In this document: positions 1-6,805 of the stretch, in pieces
Position numbering within the stretch: the first letter of the stretch is position 1
Layout of the letters: each line of letters begins with the position of its first letter
The notes under the pieces: model-generated
The model's input: the letters and a program-made list of their open reading frames with translations, nothing else
Told to the model about the DNA's origin: nothing
The model's database searches: none
Source of the DNA: an uncultured Porphyromonadaceae bacterium
GTDB taxonomy: Bacteria; Bacteroidota; Bacteroidia; Bacteroidales; Muribaculaceae
Assembly: GCA_900552325.1 (NCBI GenBank)
Contig: URZG01000087.1
Span: forward strand, 1 to 8,171
Direction: 5' to 3'
DNA length: 8,171 bases
Made by a program: the position numbers and the translations under genes

Positions 1-1465
1 CGATGGAACCGGTGATCACCAAGGGTACGAAAGTGATGATGAAGCCCCAGATGACCCACCACATACCGGTCTGGTTGAACACCGTCTCGGCGAAGTTGGC
101 GCCGGCTCCGATACCTACTGCGGCAAGGAAGAGGCAGATGCCTAACTCGCGGAGCATCAGCGATGCGGAGGATGAGGTGTAGGTCACGAGCTTGAAGCGG
201 TAACCGAAGCGGCTCAGGAGGATAGCCACAACCAGCGGGCCGCCGGCGAGACCGAGTTTCATGCCGAAGCCTACGTTGATCGAGCCGACGAAGATACCGA
301 AGAGGATACCGACGAAGATCGTGATCAGGTTGGGCTGGTTAAGGCGCTTCATGGAGTTGCCGAGCTTGGAGGAGAGGCGGTCGATGTCATTGAGATCGCC
401 TACGATGGTGAGGCGGTCGCCCATCTGGAGTCGCAGACCGGGGGTGGCGAGCAGATCCACGCCGGCGCGGTTGACGCGGGTGCAGTTCACGTTGTAGCCC
501 TTGTGGAGACGAAGGGTGCCCAGCGACACGCCGTCGTATTCCGAACGGGTCACGACCACGCGGCGCGATACCACGTTCTCCGGGGCGGCCTGGTCCCAGT
601 CCTCGTCGTTCATCTCGATCGAGGGGCCGAGCACGCTCTCGAAGCTCTGCAGGTCGGTGGGGGTCATGCACACGTAGAGTTTGTCGCCCACACGCACCTG
701 GGTGGAGGATTTGGGGATGATGGTGGAGCCGTCGGCCTGGAGGATACGCGACACCACGAACTCGCAGTGGATGATATCATGGAGCTGCAGCAACGTCTTG
801 CCGTTGATCAGCGGATTGGTGACCTCGATGGAGGTGAGGTAAGGCTTGGAACCGGAATCCTCGAGCTCCGATTCTATGGCCTTGATCTCGTTCTCCGTCT
901 TGATGCGGAAGATCACCTTTATGAGAAGCATTGCCGAGATGATGCCGAGCACACCGAGGGGATAGGCTGCGGCGTAACCCATTGACATTGTGTTTACCGA
1001 TTCGGGCGAGCCGGCGGCCTGCTGGGCGGCGGCAAGACCGGGGGTATTGGTTACCGCACCCGACATCACGCCTACAAGGGCGTCGATCGAGGTTTCGCCG
1101 TCAATGAAATAGATTGCCAGCACTATGCCCACGTTGAGCACTATGCCGAGCACCGCCAGCATGTTGAGGCGGATGCCACCCTCTTTGAACGAGGAGAAGA
1201 ACGCCGGGCCTACCTGCAGACCGATGGCGAAAATAAAGAGGATAAGGCCGAACTCGCGTACGAATTTCAGCACATCGGCCTGTACGGTATAGCCGAAATG
1301 GCCCATGAGGATACCCACGAAGAGCACGAAAGTCACGCCCAGAGAGATGCCGCCGATCTTGAGTTTGCCCAGATAGATACCCGAGGCGATCACAAACGAC
1401 AGCAGCACCAGCGTGCTTGCCAGATTCGTGTTTCCCGGCCAGAAAAGGTCGTAAATAAAGTCCAT
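1..1465 (-). CDS. YidE/AspT-type putative transporter with two RCK_C domains, 3' end outside window
   Basis: Inner-membrane transporter of the YidE/YbjL/AspT (aspartate:alanine exchanger) type; the substrate cannot be read from sequence. Translating from the ATG at 1465 gives 488 open codons to the window edge; the family is usually about 550 residues, so roughly the last 60 are missing. Residues 15-120 hold several hydrophobic segments. Residues 132-147 (GVMSGAVTNTPGLAAA) match the conserved re-entrant motif of the family. A further membrane segment covers about 160-182. Two soluble RCK_C (TrkA_C) domains follow at about 205-285 (IEVTNP, VRVGDKLYV) and 295-375 (LQMGDRLTIVG). The second membrane block starts near 380, and its copy of the motif would lie off the window. 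RCK_C domains in transporters usually bind small ligands or nucleotides and gate activity. The gene has its own upstream region with a promoter-like site, so it is probably transcribed separately from yraN. It could be a specific AspT-like antiporter or an uncharacterised YidE homologue. Confidence 0.9.
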   Translation of the reverse strand, partial: MDFIYDLFWPGNTNLASTLVLLSFVIASGIYLGKLKIGGISLGVTFVLFVGILMGHFGYTVQADVLKFVREFGLILFIFAIGLQVGPAFFSSFKEGGIRLNMLAVLGIVLNVGIVLAIYFIDGETSIDALVGVMSGAVTNTPGLAAAQQAAGSPESVNTMSMGYAAAYPLGVLGIISAMLLIKVIFRIKTENEIKAIESELEDSGSKPYLTSIEVTNPLINGKTLLQLHDIIHCEFVVSRILQADGSTIIPKSSTQVRVGDKLYVCMTPTDLQSFESVLGPSIEMNDEDWDQAAPENVVSRRVVVTRSEYDGVSLGTLRLHKGYNVNCTRVNRAGVDLLATPGLRLQMGDRLTIVGDLNDIDRLSSKLGNSMKRLNQPNLITIFVGILFGIFVGSINVGFGMKLGLAGGPLVVAILLSRFGYRFKLVTYTSSSASLMLRELGICLFLAAVGIGAGANFAETVFNQTGMWWVIWGFIITFVPLVITGSI

Positions 1466-1518
1466 GTTACTTTTTTACCTAAATGTGATATGTGGAAACT
1501 GATATTTTTTGCTTCTCG

Positions 1519-1553
1519 TTTTTCCGACTGCAAAGTTACGCTTTTTTTCCGAC
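1519..1553. repeat. 10-base direct repeat flanking the -7 element
   Basis: The plus strand reads TTTTTCCGAC at 1519-1528 and again at 1544-1553, a perfect 10-base direct repeat with a 25-base period. One copy overlaps the predicted transcription start and the other lies just upstream of the -7 element at 1531-1538. The placement would suit a regulator binding the same face of the helix roughly every 2.4 turns, but the T-rich half is low complexity and chance is possible. Confidence 0.35.
1531..1538 (-). promoter_or_regulatory. Bacteroidetes-type -7 promoter element for the transporter gene
   Basis: The minus strand reads TAACTTTG here, an exact match to the Bacteroidetes primary sigma factor -7 consensus TAnnTTTG, preceded by an A-rich tract (AAAAAAAGCG). 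It would place transcription start near 1524-1526 and give a leader of about 60 bases before the ATG at 1465. No convincing TTTG/TTG -33 element lies 19-23 bases further upstream, so the promoter may be weak or depend on an activator. Confidence 0.6.
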
Positions 1554-1646
1554 ATAGCCCCACTGCCGCCCCAAATAACCTGATATCACCCGCCCACGTG
1601 CCTGAATCGGACGAATTTGCCATCGGTTTTGCCGGAGCCGGCATAG

Positions 1647-2015
1647 TCAGTAGGTTTTCATCGGGGGGAAGAAAGCGTCGTCGAAGTATTCGATGGAGGG
1701 GGCGGAACGGGTGCCGGTTACGGCGGCGACGTCGAAGCGGGGGCGGAGGGGGATGTCGAACTGCTGCATGTAGGCGGAGGCGGCGCGGCCCAGGAGGGTC
1801 ATTTTGCGCGGGGTGATGGCGTCGACGGGGTCGTCGGCGTCGTTGCCGCGTGTCTTTACCTCGACGAAAGCTATCTCGTCGCCTTTGGAGGCCACTATGT
1901 CAAGTTCAAGGTGGCCGGCCCGCCAGTTGCGGTCACGGATGGCCCAGCCGCGGGCCGTGAGATAGTCGGCCACGGCGTTCTCGCCCCATTTGCCTGTGTC
2001 GTTATGGGTCGCCAT
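1647..2015 (-). CDS. yraN: YraN family (UPF0102) PD-(D/E)XK nuclease-like protein
   Basis: Small cytoplasmic protein of the YraN/UPF0102 family, which has an endonuclease-like fold related to Holliday junction resolvases; its biological role is not settled. The 122 residues match the usual family length. Seen in the sequence: the N-terminal G-E-x-x-A-x-x-Y-L pattern (G11, E12, Y18, L19), then RNWR (29-32), the conserved ELDIVA stretch with D39, and FVEVKTR with E52 and K54. D39, E52 and K54 form the expected PD-(D/E)XK metal site, so it is likely intact. The ATG at 2015 lies only 3 bases after the rnhB stop, which indicates translational coupling. yraN and rnhB are neighbours in many bacteria, which fits a shared role in nucleic acid repair or processing, though that is inference. 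Confidence 0.93.
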   Translation of the reverse strand: MATHNDTGKWGENAVADYLTARGWAIRDRNWRAGHLELDIVASKGDEIAFVEVKTRGNDADDPVDAITPRKMTLLGRAASAYMQQFDIPLRPRFDVAAVTGTRSAPSIEYFDDAFFPPMKTY

Positions 2016-2018
2016 GCG

Positions 2019-2636
2019 TCAGAAGAGTGTAAGCTGCGCGTCGAGCAGACGGAAAGTTGTACGGTGGTAGGGTGATGCGCCGGAGGCGGCGATGGCGGCG
2101 CGGTGAGCCTTGGTCGGGTAACCTTTGTTGACGTCCCAGCCGTACTGTGGGTACTCGGCGGCCAGGGCGGTCATGTAGTCGTCGCGGCAGGTTTTGGCGA
2201 GGATGGAGGCGGCGGCGATGTTGGCGAAGCGGCCGTCGCCTTTGACGAAGGTGCGCCAGGGAATGGTACCGTAGGGTTTGAAGCGGTTGCCGTCGACAAT
2301 CACGCTTTCCGGGCGGACTGCAAGGGCGTCGAGCGCACGGTGCATTGCCAGAATGGATGCGTTGAGGATGTTGATCTCGTCAATCTCCTTTTCAGAACAT
2401 GAGGCGACGGCCCATGCCACGGCTTCCGACTTGATTACCTCGCGCAGCTCCACGCGACGAGCCTCGGTGAGTTTCTTTGAATCGTTGAGCCAGGGGTGAC
2501 GGAAATCGGGGGGAAGAATTACTGCGGCTGCATACACCGGACCGGCCAGGCATCCCCGCCCGGCTTCGTCGCATCCGGCCTCGAGGCGCGCGGCCTCGAA
2601 GCGCGGAGGGAGCCATACATCTTCAGCGGCTTTCAT
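2019..2636 (-). CDS. rnhB: Ribonuclease HII
   Basis: Cytoplasmic endonuclease that cuts the RNA strand of RNA/DNA hybrids and nicks 5' of single ribonucleotides embedded in DNA, starting ribonucleotide excision repair. The 205 residues are close to the usual bacterial length of about 200. The signature GCDEAGRGCLAGPV covers residues 21-34 and supplies the metal ligands D23 and E24. VIVDG supplies D115, and KGD supplies D134, the likely remaining acidic ligands. NDSKKLTEARR (51-61) and ASILAKTCRD (143-152) are also typical of the family. There is no alternative in-frame start between the ATG at 2636 and the first catalytic residue. The gene starts 13 bases after the GNAT gene stop and ends 3 bases before yraN, so it sits inside a compact unit. 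Confidence 0.97.
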   Translation of the reverse strand: MKAAEDVWLPPRFEAARLEAGCDEAGRGCLAGPVYAAAVILPPDFRHPWLNDSKKLTEARRVELREVIKSEAVAWAVASCSEKEIDEINILNASILAMHRALDALAVRPESVIVDGNRFKPYGTIPWRTFVKGDGRFANIAAASILAKTCRDDYMTALAAEYPQYGWDVNKGYPTKAHRAAIAASGASPYHRTTFRLLDAQLTLF

Positions 2637-2638
2637 AA

Positions 2639-2643
2639 CCTCC
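2639..2643 (-). promoter_or_regulatory. Unusually close Shine-Dalgarno-like GGAGG before rnhB
   Basis: The minus strand reads GGAGG followed by TT and then the rnhB ATG. The core is perfect but the 2-base spacing is much shorter than the usual 5-9, and no later in-frame start exists before the catalytic motif. Bacteroidetes rarely rely on Shine-Dalgarno pairing, so this may be incidental or may dampen initiation. Confidence 0.3.
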
Positions 2644-2649
2644 GGTATG

Positions 2650-3777
2650 TCAGATCGGTTTGCGCCATGAGCAACGGCGGCGGTGCTGACGGTAGTCGAA
2701 GTATTCCCACTGGTCCTGCACCTTGGAGTTGTCGGCGAGTTCGGGATTTGTCTCGGCGTGTTCGAAACCGTTTTTTATGTAGTAGGGGATAAGATCGGCG
2801 AAGAGGAGGGCGTTCACGCCCTTGTTCTGGTACTCGGGTTTCACGGCGATCAGCAGCAGATCCACGGCCTTGGATTTGCCGCGCAGGGCCTTGAGAAGGT
2901 GCCACCATCCGGTGGGGAAGAGGCGGCCGCGGCTCTTCTGGAGTGCTTCGGAGAAGGACTGGATGGAGATGCCTACCCCCACCAGGCGGTCGTCGGCATC
3001 GGTGATTAGTGTGACCAGCTCGAGGTTGATGATGCCGAGATACATGTCGATATAATACTGTATCTGTTTGGGCGTCAGCGGGCTGTATCCGTAAAGGTTG
3101 TCGTATGCCTCGTTGATCAGTTGGAAGAGAGCCACGCCGTAGTCCTCCTTGATTTTCTTGCGGGAGGTGTATTTCTTCACCTTGAGGTTGAAGCGTCGCT
3201 GCACCAGGTCGGCGATGCGCTGGTATTTCTCGGGGATGCGCTCGGGCACCTTGATATAGAATTCCTTCCATTCGGCTTCTGGTGTGAATCCGAGGCGACG
3301 CATGTGTTCCGGGTAGTAGGGATAGTTGTATATCGTGGCCATGGTGCCCACTTCGTCGAAGCCGAAGGTGAGCATCCCCTCGTGGTCCATGTCGGTGAAG
3401 CCGAGGGGGCCTACCATCGAGTTCATCCCCTGTCGGCGTCCCCAGTCGGCTGCTGCCTCGAAGAGGGCTTTGGACACCTCCTCATCGTCGATGAAGTCAA
3501 GGAATCCGAAACGCATATCCTTCGATCCGGTGCGTTCGTTTACCTGCTTGTTGATTATGCCGGTGATGCGTCCCACGGGCTTGCCGTCGCGGTAGGCCAT
3601 GAACGACTGTGCCGAGCAGAAATCGAAGGCGGGATTCTTGGAAGGGGTAAGGGTGTTCACATCGTCGAACATCAGCGGCGGCACGTGATAAGGTGAGTCT
3701 TTATATAAGTCTGTGCCGAATTTTACGTATTTCTTCAGATCGCTTTTCGATGTCGATATCGGGCGTATTTCTAACAT
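2650..3777 (-). CDS. Two-domain GNAT-fold acetyltransferase-like protein
   Basis: Cytoplasmic 375-residue protein resembling conserved Bacteroidetes proteins annotated only as hypothetical or N-acetyltransferase; the substrate is unknown. The C-terminal half has a GNAT-like core: a beta strand LLLIAV at 307-312 followed by QNKGVNALLF (317-326), which matches the acetyl-CoA pyrophosphate-binding pattern Q-x-x-G-x-G/A except that the final glycine is N322. The N-terminal half (about 1-160) includes SFMAYRDGKPVGRITGI, a strand-turn-strand that also resembles GNAT beta strands, so the protein may be a tandem GNAT. Other conserved-looking stretches are GPLGFTDMDHEGML and NYPYYPEHM. No signal peptide or membrane segment is seen. 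The ATG at 3777 is preceded by an A-rich sequence without a Shine-Dalgarno. It begins 24 bases after the pseudokinase stop and ends 13 bases before rnhB, consistent with cotranscription. Confidence 0.8.
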   Translation of the reverse strand: MLEIRPISTSKSDLKKYVKFGTDLYKDSPYHVPPLMFDDVNTLTPSKNPAFDFCSAQSFMAYRDGKPVGRITGIINKQVNERTGSKDMRFGFLDFIDDEEVSKALFEAAADWGRRQGMNSMVGPLGFTDMDHEGMLTFGFDEVGTMATIYNYPYYPEHMRRLGFTPEAEWKEFYIKVPERIPEKYQRIADLVQRRFNLKVKKYTSRKKIKEDYGVALFQLINEAYDNLYGYSPLTPKQIQYYIDMYLGIINLELVTLITDADDRLVGVGISIQSFSEALQKSRGRLFPTGWWHLLKALRGKSKAVDLLLIAVKPEYQNKGVNALLFADLIPYYIKNGFEHAETNPELADNSKVQDQWEYFDYRQHRRRCSWRKPI

Positions 3778-3801
3778 TTTAAGTGAATGTGGTATATTCG
3801 A

Positions 3802-4545
3802 TTAAAGAACTGGTTGCCTCCAGCTGAACCAGCCGAGTATGGCCACCATCATTACAAGGAAGGCTATTATTATCACATAAAGGCGTTTCTCGGACCGCCC
3901 TTCGAGGGCGTTCCGCACAGTCTCCGTGTCGCGGTAGCGTGAACCTGGGCGCGGGCGCATGCACCGCTGCGCCACTGCGCGCAGACGCTGTGACTGGCAT
4001 CCTGAGGCGTCAAGTGCTTCCTGTAGGATTCTGCCGTAGCTTTCGAGGTCTTCGGTGATGTCGGCCGGTGTGAGCTGCTCGTGCTGGTCGAACCCCACAT
4101 CAATGATTTTCATGTTGCCGATATCCTGCGTGAAGATGATGGTCTCGGGGCGGATGGGGTGATGCACTATGTGGTTCTGCTGGATGTAGGCTATGGCGTC
4201 AAGCAGGTTTACGGCCAGTTTGCGTGTCATTTCCTCTGTGAGTTTCCCTTCGTCGATGACCTTGCGGAGCGATGTGCCGTAGACGTCGTCGGTGATGATG
4301 CACATCCCCAGACCCGGTACCTCCTCGAAATCGTTGATCATCACGATGTTGGGATGGCATAGGTTATAACGCACATCGAACTCCCGCTCCATCATGGCGC
4401 GGAAATCTGGTTTGTCGCGGAATTCCGGACGCAGGGTCTTGAGCATTACCCATTTGCCGTGTTTTCTGGCTGTGTAGACCTCGTAAAATTCCTCATCCCA
4501 TTCGGGGAGGTGCTCAATCTCGGTCCATTTTTCAGTGGGTGACAA
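3802..4545 (-). CDS. Tail-anchored protein kinase-like protein, probably a pseudokinase
   Basis: A 247-residue protein with a Hanks-type kinase fold and one C-terminal membrane segment (about 222-240), followed by a short polar tail; the kinase domain should face the cytoplasm. Recognisable landmarks are VMLKTL with the beta3 lysine K36, the alphaC acidic residue within MEREF (E53/E55), HPNIV (64-68), the catalytic-loop position, KIIDVG with D149 in place of DFG, a DLESYGRIL helix (166-174) and the final RPRPGSRYRD segment typical of the C-lobe. Key changes: the HRD triad is HHP (128-130), so the catalytic aspartate is a proline; the loop asparagine is T135; and no glycine-rich loop is visible before K36. 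Nucleotide binding may persist but phosphotransfer is unlikely. The domain is also short. The chosen start is a TTG at 4545: no ATG, GTG or TTG lies in frame in the 61 bases upstream, and the next ATG is M34 inside the fold. It leads a tight cluster with GNAT, rnhB and yraN. Confidence 0.82.
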   Translation of the reverse strand: MSPTEKWTEIEHLPEWDEEFYEVYTARKHGKWVMLKTLRPEFRDKPDFRAMMEREFDVRYNLCHPNIVMINDFEEVPGLGMCIITDDVYGTSLRKVIDEGKLTEEMTRKLAVNLLDAIAYIQQNHIVHHPIRPETIIFTQDIGNMKIIDVGFDQHEQLTPADITEDLESYGRILQEALDASGCQSQRLRAVAQRCMRPRPGSRYRDTETVRNALEGRSEKRLYVIIIAFLVMMVAILGWFSWRQPVL

Positions 4546-4565
4546 TCGTATATAGAGAGTGTTGT

Positions 4566-4589
4566 GGCCGGCCCGCGATGGGGCCGGCC
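4566..4589. repeat. Strong G+C hairpin between the DUF4919 and pseudokinase genes
   Basis: The 8-base palindrome GGCCGGCC occurs at 4566-4573 and again at 4582-4589. With the additional pair C4574-G4581 this gives a 9-base-pair stem (4566-4574 with 4581-4589) and a 6-base loop. It starts 17 bases after the DUF4919 stop codon and ends 20 bases before the pseudokinase start. Neither strand has a T tract after the stem, so it is not a classical intrinsic terminator. It could stabilise the upstream transcript's 3' end, attenuate readthrough or affect translation of the TTG-initiated gene. Confidence 0.7.
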
Positions 4590-4606
4590 TGATGGTGGAA
4601 TAATCG

Positions 4607-5260
4607 CTATTTGCCGTTTTTCTCGAACTGCGCCTGGCGGGTGTTGTCGAAATATAGTATGTGCATACGGTCGTTGCCGGGAAGGTTGAACTTCAGGGCA
4701 TCGATCGGGCCTACAGTGGTGCGTCCCATGAGCTGGCTCACACCGAGTACATTGCGCATGATGCGCATCATATCGGCTTCGGAGGTGACCACGAAGGGTG
4801 AATGGGCGTTGGTGCCGCGTCCGCTCTCGAGGATTGTGTTGGCTATCATATCGCAGCGGAAGCCAAGGCGCGCCGTGCGGATATGGTGGGCGGCGTCATC
4901 GGCCCCTTTCTCCGAAGCTTCGAGTGCGAGGATGTTGAGTTCGAGCGACATCGGATCATGCTGGAGGGCCTTGTCGGCCAGCACTGATGCCTGCTCGTAG
5001 TTTTTGTCCTCGATGGCTTTTGTTATGTCGGTGTATTTGGCGTCGGGGGCGTATGCGGGTGTGAAGGCCGCTCCGTAGTAGAGAAATGTGAGCTCGTCGT
5101 TGGTGAGAGTGGTGTCGGCGTTCTCGAAACGCTCCATGAGCTGGCGGTAACGGTCGGGGTTCATCCGCATCTCCACTTCCAGGGCATTGTAGTCAACTTT
5201 GGCCTGGGCGCCGAAGATGGCGCCGACAACGGCTATAAGGATAAGTGTTATCTTTTTCAA
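4607..5260 (-). CDS. Exported DUF4919-like protein of unknown function
   Basis: A 217-residue protein with a clear Sec signal peptide: lysines at 2-3, a hydrophobic core over residues 4-18 and an AQA cleavage site before K21. No lipobox cysteine is present, so it is predicted to be released into the periplasm. The mature N terminus (VDYNALEVEM), the DTTLTNDELTFLYYG stretch (49-63) and the C-terminal LYFDNTRQ resemble the DUF4919 family, which is common in Bacteroidales and has no established function. A helical region at about 85-133 resembles TPR-type pairs (YEQASVLADKALQHDPMSLEL). The start is a TTG at 5260: the frame is closed by TAA at 5273-5275 with no ATG between, and the TTG is immediately followed by the signal peptide. 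It lies 107 bases after the alkaline phosphatase gene and 61 bases before the pseudokinase start. Confidence 0.75.
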   Translation of the reverse strand: MKKITLILIAVVGAIFGAQAKVDYNALEVEMRMNPDRYRQLMERFENADTTLTNDELTFLYYGAAFTPAYAPDAKYTDITKAIEDKNYEQASVLADKALQHDPMSLELNILALEASEKGADDAAHHIRTARLGFRCDMIANTILESGRGTNAHSPFVVTSEADMMRIMRNVLGVSQLMGRTTVGPIDALKFNLPGNDRMHILYFDNTRQAQFEKNGK

Positions 5261-5307
5261 AACAGAGTCTTTTTACGGTGGGGTTTGTTAACGTCATTAT
5301 TCGATTG

Positions 5308-5328
5308 TCTCCTTTAATAACAAGGAGA
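5308..5328. repeat. Small hairpin in the leader of the DUF4919 gene
   Basis: TCTCCTT (5308-5314) pairs with AAGGAGA (5322-5328) to form a 7-base-pair stem with a 7-base loop, in the 107-base gap between the alkaline phosphatase stop and the DUF4919 start. No T tract follows on either strand. It could be a weak 3' end structure for the phosphatase mRNA or part of the DUF4919 5' leader. No Bacteroidetes -7 consensus was found in this gap. Confidence 0.4.
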
Positions 5329-5367
5329 GGGCTGCAATGTTCGGGAAAAACCGGTGGAAACGCCCGG

Positions 5368-6762
5368 TCATTCCATCGGGATACCGGCTATTTCCATGAT
5401 GGTGCGGGGTATGGCGGTATTGTCGCGCATGGAGGAGAACTTTTCGGCGCCTGCCCCGATGGCGAATACCGGCACTACAGCCCCGGTATGTTTGGTTGTG
5501 GTCCATCCCACGCCGGCGTTGTCGTTGAGTATCTTGAATATCAGCGAAGAGAAGGCGTTGAAGTTGGCATAGAGCGTTTCTTCGTCGGGGGCGGCGTTGC
5601 GCTGCTCGAAAGTGCGGTCAAACATCTCCTCGATCTCTTTCTCCTGCTCGTCGGTGACAGGCACGGTGTTCCAGAATCCGAGGTTGTCGGCGAGATATTC
5701 CCTCATGTCGGGCCATTTGTAGACCATGCGTGAGCGGAGAATCCCCTTGCAATAGTCGGAGAAAACCTCTTTCGATACCTTCTGTCCGGTAAGCGCGCCC
5801 AGCGGGGCCGAATAGCCGGTATGGTCGTTTCCGACCGATATGCCGCCGGTCTCATGGTCGGCGGTTACCACAATCAGTGTCTCGTCGGGATGAGCGAGAT
5901 AGAAATCGTGCACGAGGGCTATGGCTTTGTCGAAATTCAGCGTCTCGATGATGGCGGCTCCGCCGTCGTTGGCGTGTCCGGCATGGTCGATATTACCACT
6001 TTCGATCATCATGAAGAAGCGGTCGGGCGAGGTGCGCTGCATGTGGCGTATCCCGGCTGAAGTCATATCGGGAAGGTTGAGGGCTCCGGGGATGGAGTCG
6101 ATGGTATAGCCCACGTTCCATGGCCGCTCGGTGTCGGTGCTCAGCAGAAGCACGCGGGGAGCGATGGTGTCGAGGGTGTTCATGCCGTAGGATATTTTCA
6201 CGCCGTTGCGGGCGAAGTCGTCGAGGAGGCCGGTGTCGTTACCCTCTTTGTCGGTGGTGCCGCGCAGTCCGGCTCCGGCTGCGAACTGGTAGCCCGACTG
6301 TGCCAGCTGGTGCCCGATTGTGGTGTATTCGCCGCGGTTGGGCACATGGGCGTAAAAGGCTCCGGGGGTAGCGTCGTCAATGGCCACAGTGGTTATCAGG
6401 CCGATGCCGTAGCCGTTGTCGAAGAGGGTTTTGGCGATTGAGGTCACCGCTACGGTATCGGGATTCATGCCGAGCATACTGTTGCGGGTCTTGTGGCCGG
6501 TGGCAAGTGCGGTTCCTGCGGCCGCCGAGTCGGTCACATCCGACGATGCTGAGTGTGTGGTGGCGAACGATGCTACCGGGAACTGCATCATCGTCAGAGG
6601 CGTGTCGTTGTGGAGCACGGCACGGTTATATATCTGGGCGTTGGTGATGTGTCCCATTCCCATGCCGTCGCCGATCATGTAAAATATGTATTTCGGAGCC
6701 TGGGCCGATGCCGCGAGCGAGGCGGCGATCAGTGCTGTGGCGGCGATAGTGCGGAGTCTCAT
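5368..6762 (-). CDS. Secreted alkaline phosphatase (PhoA superfamily)
   Basis: Periplasmic metalloenzyme that hydrolyses phosphate monoesters, normally with two zinc ions and one magnesium. The 464 residues begin with a signal peptide (hydrophobic core to about 18, SAQA cleavage before P23). All catalytic positions appear intact by comparison with the E. coli enzyme: D32 (IGDGMG), the nucleophile S79 in DSAAAGT, D130 and T132 in DATPG, the substrate arginine R143 in AHVPNR, E254, D259 and H263 in ESGNIDHAGH, D302 and H303 in TADHETGG, and H425 in KHTG. The residue after D259 is H260 where E. coli has K328, as in many other alkaline phosphatases. Length is typical of the family. The ATG at 6762 lies 43 bases after the GH3 stop, and no recognisable promoter or Pho-type operator is seen in that gap, so cotranscription with GH3 is possible. 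No lipobox is present. Confidence 0.96.
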   Translation of the reverse strand: MRLRTIAATALIAASLAASAQAPKYIFYMIGDGMGMGHITNAQIYNRAVLHNDTPLTMMQFPVASFATTHSASSDVTDSAAAGTALATGHKTRNSMLGMNPDTVAVTSIAKTLFDNGYGIGLITTVAIDDATPGAFYAHVPNRGEYTTIGHQLAQSGYQFAAGAGLRGTTDKEGNDTGLLDDFARNGVKISYGMNTLDTIAPRVLLLSTDTERPWNVGYTIDSIPGALNLPDMTSAGIRHMQRTSPDRFFMMIESGNIDHAGHANDGGAAIIETLNFDKAIALVHDFYLAHPDETLIVVTADHETGGISVGNDHTGYSAPLGALTGQKVSKEVFSDYCKGILRSRMVYKWPDMREYLADNLGFWNTVPVTDEQEKEIEEMFDRTFEQRNAAPDEETLYANFNAFSSLIFKILNDNAGVGWTTTKHTGAVVPVFAIGAGAEKFSSMRDNTAIPRTIMEIAGIPME

Positions 6763-6805
6763 TATTTAATTTATGATGAATTTTTGTGTTAGACTTGCTG
6801 TTCGT

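Larger units (their letters stand above)
1466..1646. other. Intergenic region between yraN and the transporter gene
   Basis: These 181 bases between the yraN stop and the transporter start are the longest non-coding stretch in the window. They contain the predicted promoter and direct repeat described separately. The stretch is A+T-richer than the flanking genes near the transporter start. A short G+C palindrome at 1631-1642 sits just after the yraN stop but has no T tract on the minus strand, so no terminator is evident. Short reading frames across it have no recognisable protein features. Confidence 0.6.

Noticed and set aside
503..985. A 160-codon plus-strand open frame opposite the transporter gene
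   Set aside because: It is antisense to the RCK_C region of the transporter, whose translation shows strong family motifs. The composition is biased (rich in G, V, H and D) and matches no family I know; it is a shadow of the G+C-rich coding strand.
1631..1642. The palindrome GCCGGAGCCGGC after the yraN stop as an intrinsic terminator
   Set aside because: The stem is at most 4-5 pairs with a very small loop, and the minus strand continues with A residues instead of T residues.
1298..1816. A 172-codon plus-strand open frame across the transporter start, intergenic region and yraN end
   Set aside because: It ends in arginine- and glycine-rich low-complexity sequence produced by the antisense of yraN, and crosses two clear minus-strand gene ends.
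2633..3271. A 212-codon minus-strand frame overlapping the GNAT gene
   Set aside because: It is rich in proline, arginine, histidine and glycine, typical of an out-of-frame reading of G+C-rich DNA, and shares its region with the convincing GNAT frame.
3121..3696. A 191-codon plus-strand open frame opposite the GNAT gene
   Set aside because: The long open frame comes from codon bias of the real gene on the other strand; the sequence has no recognisable domain and no plausible start context.
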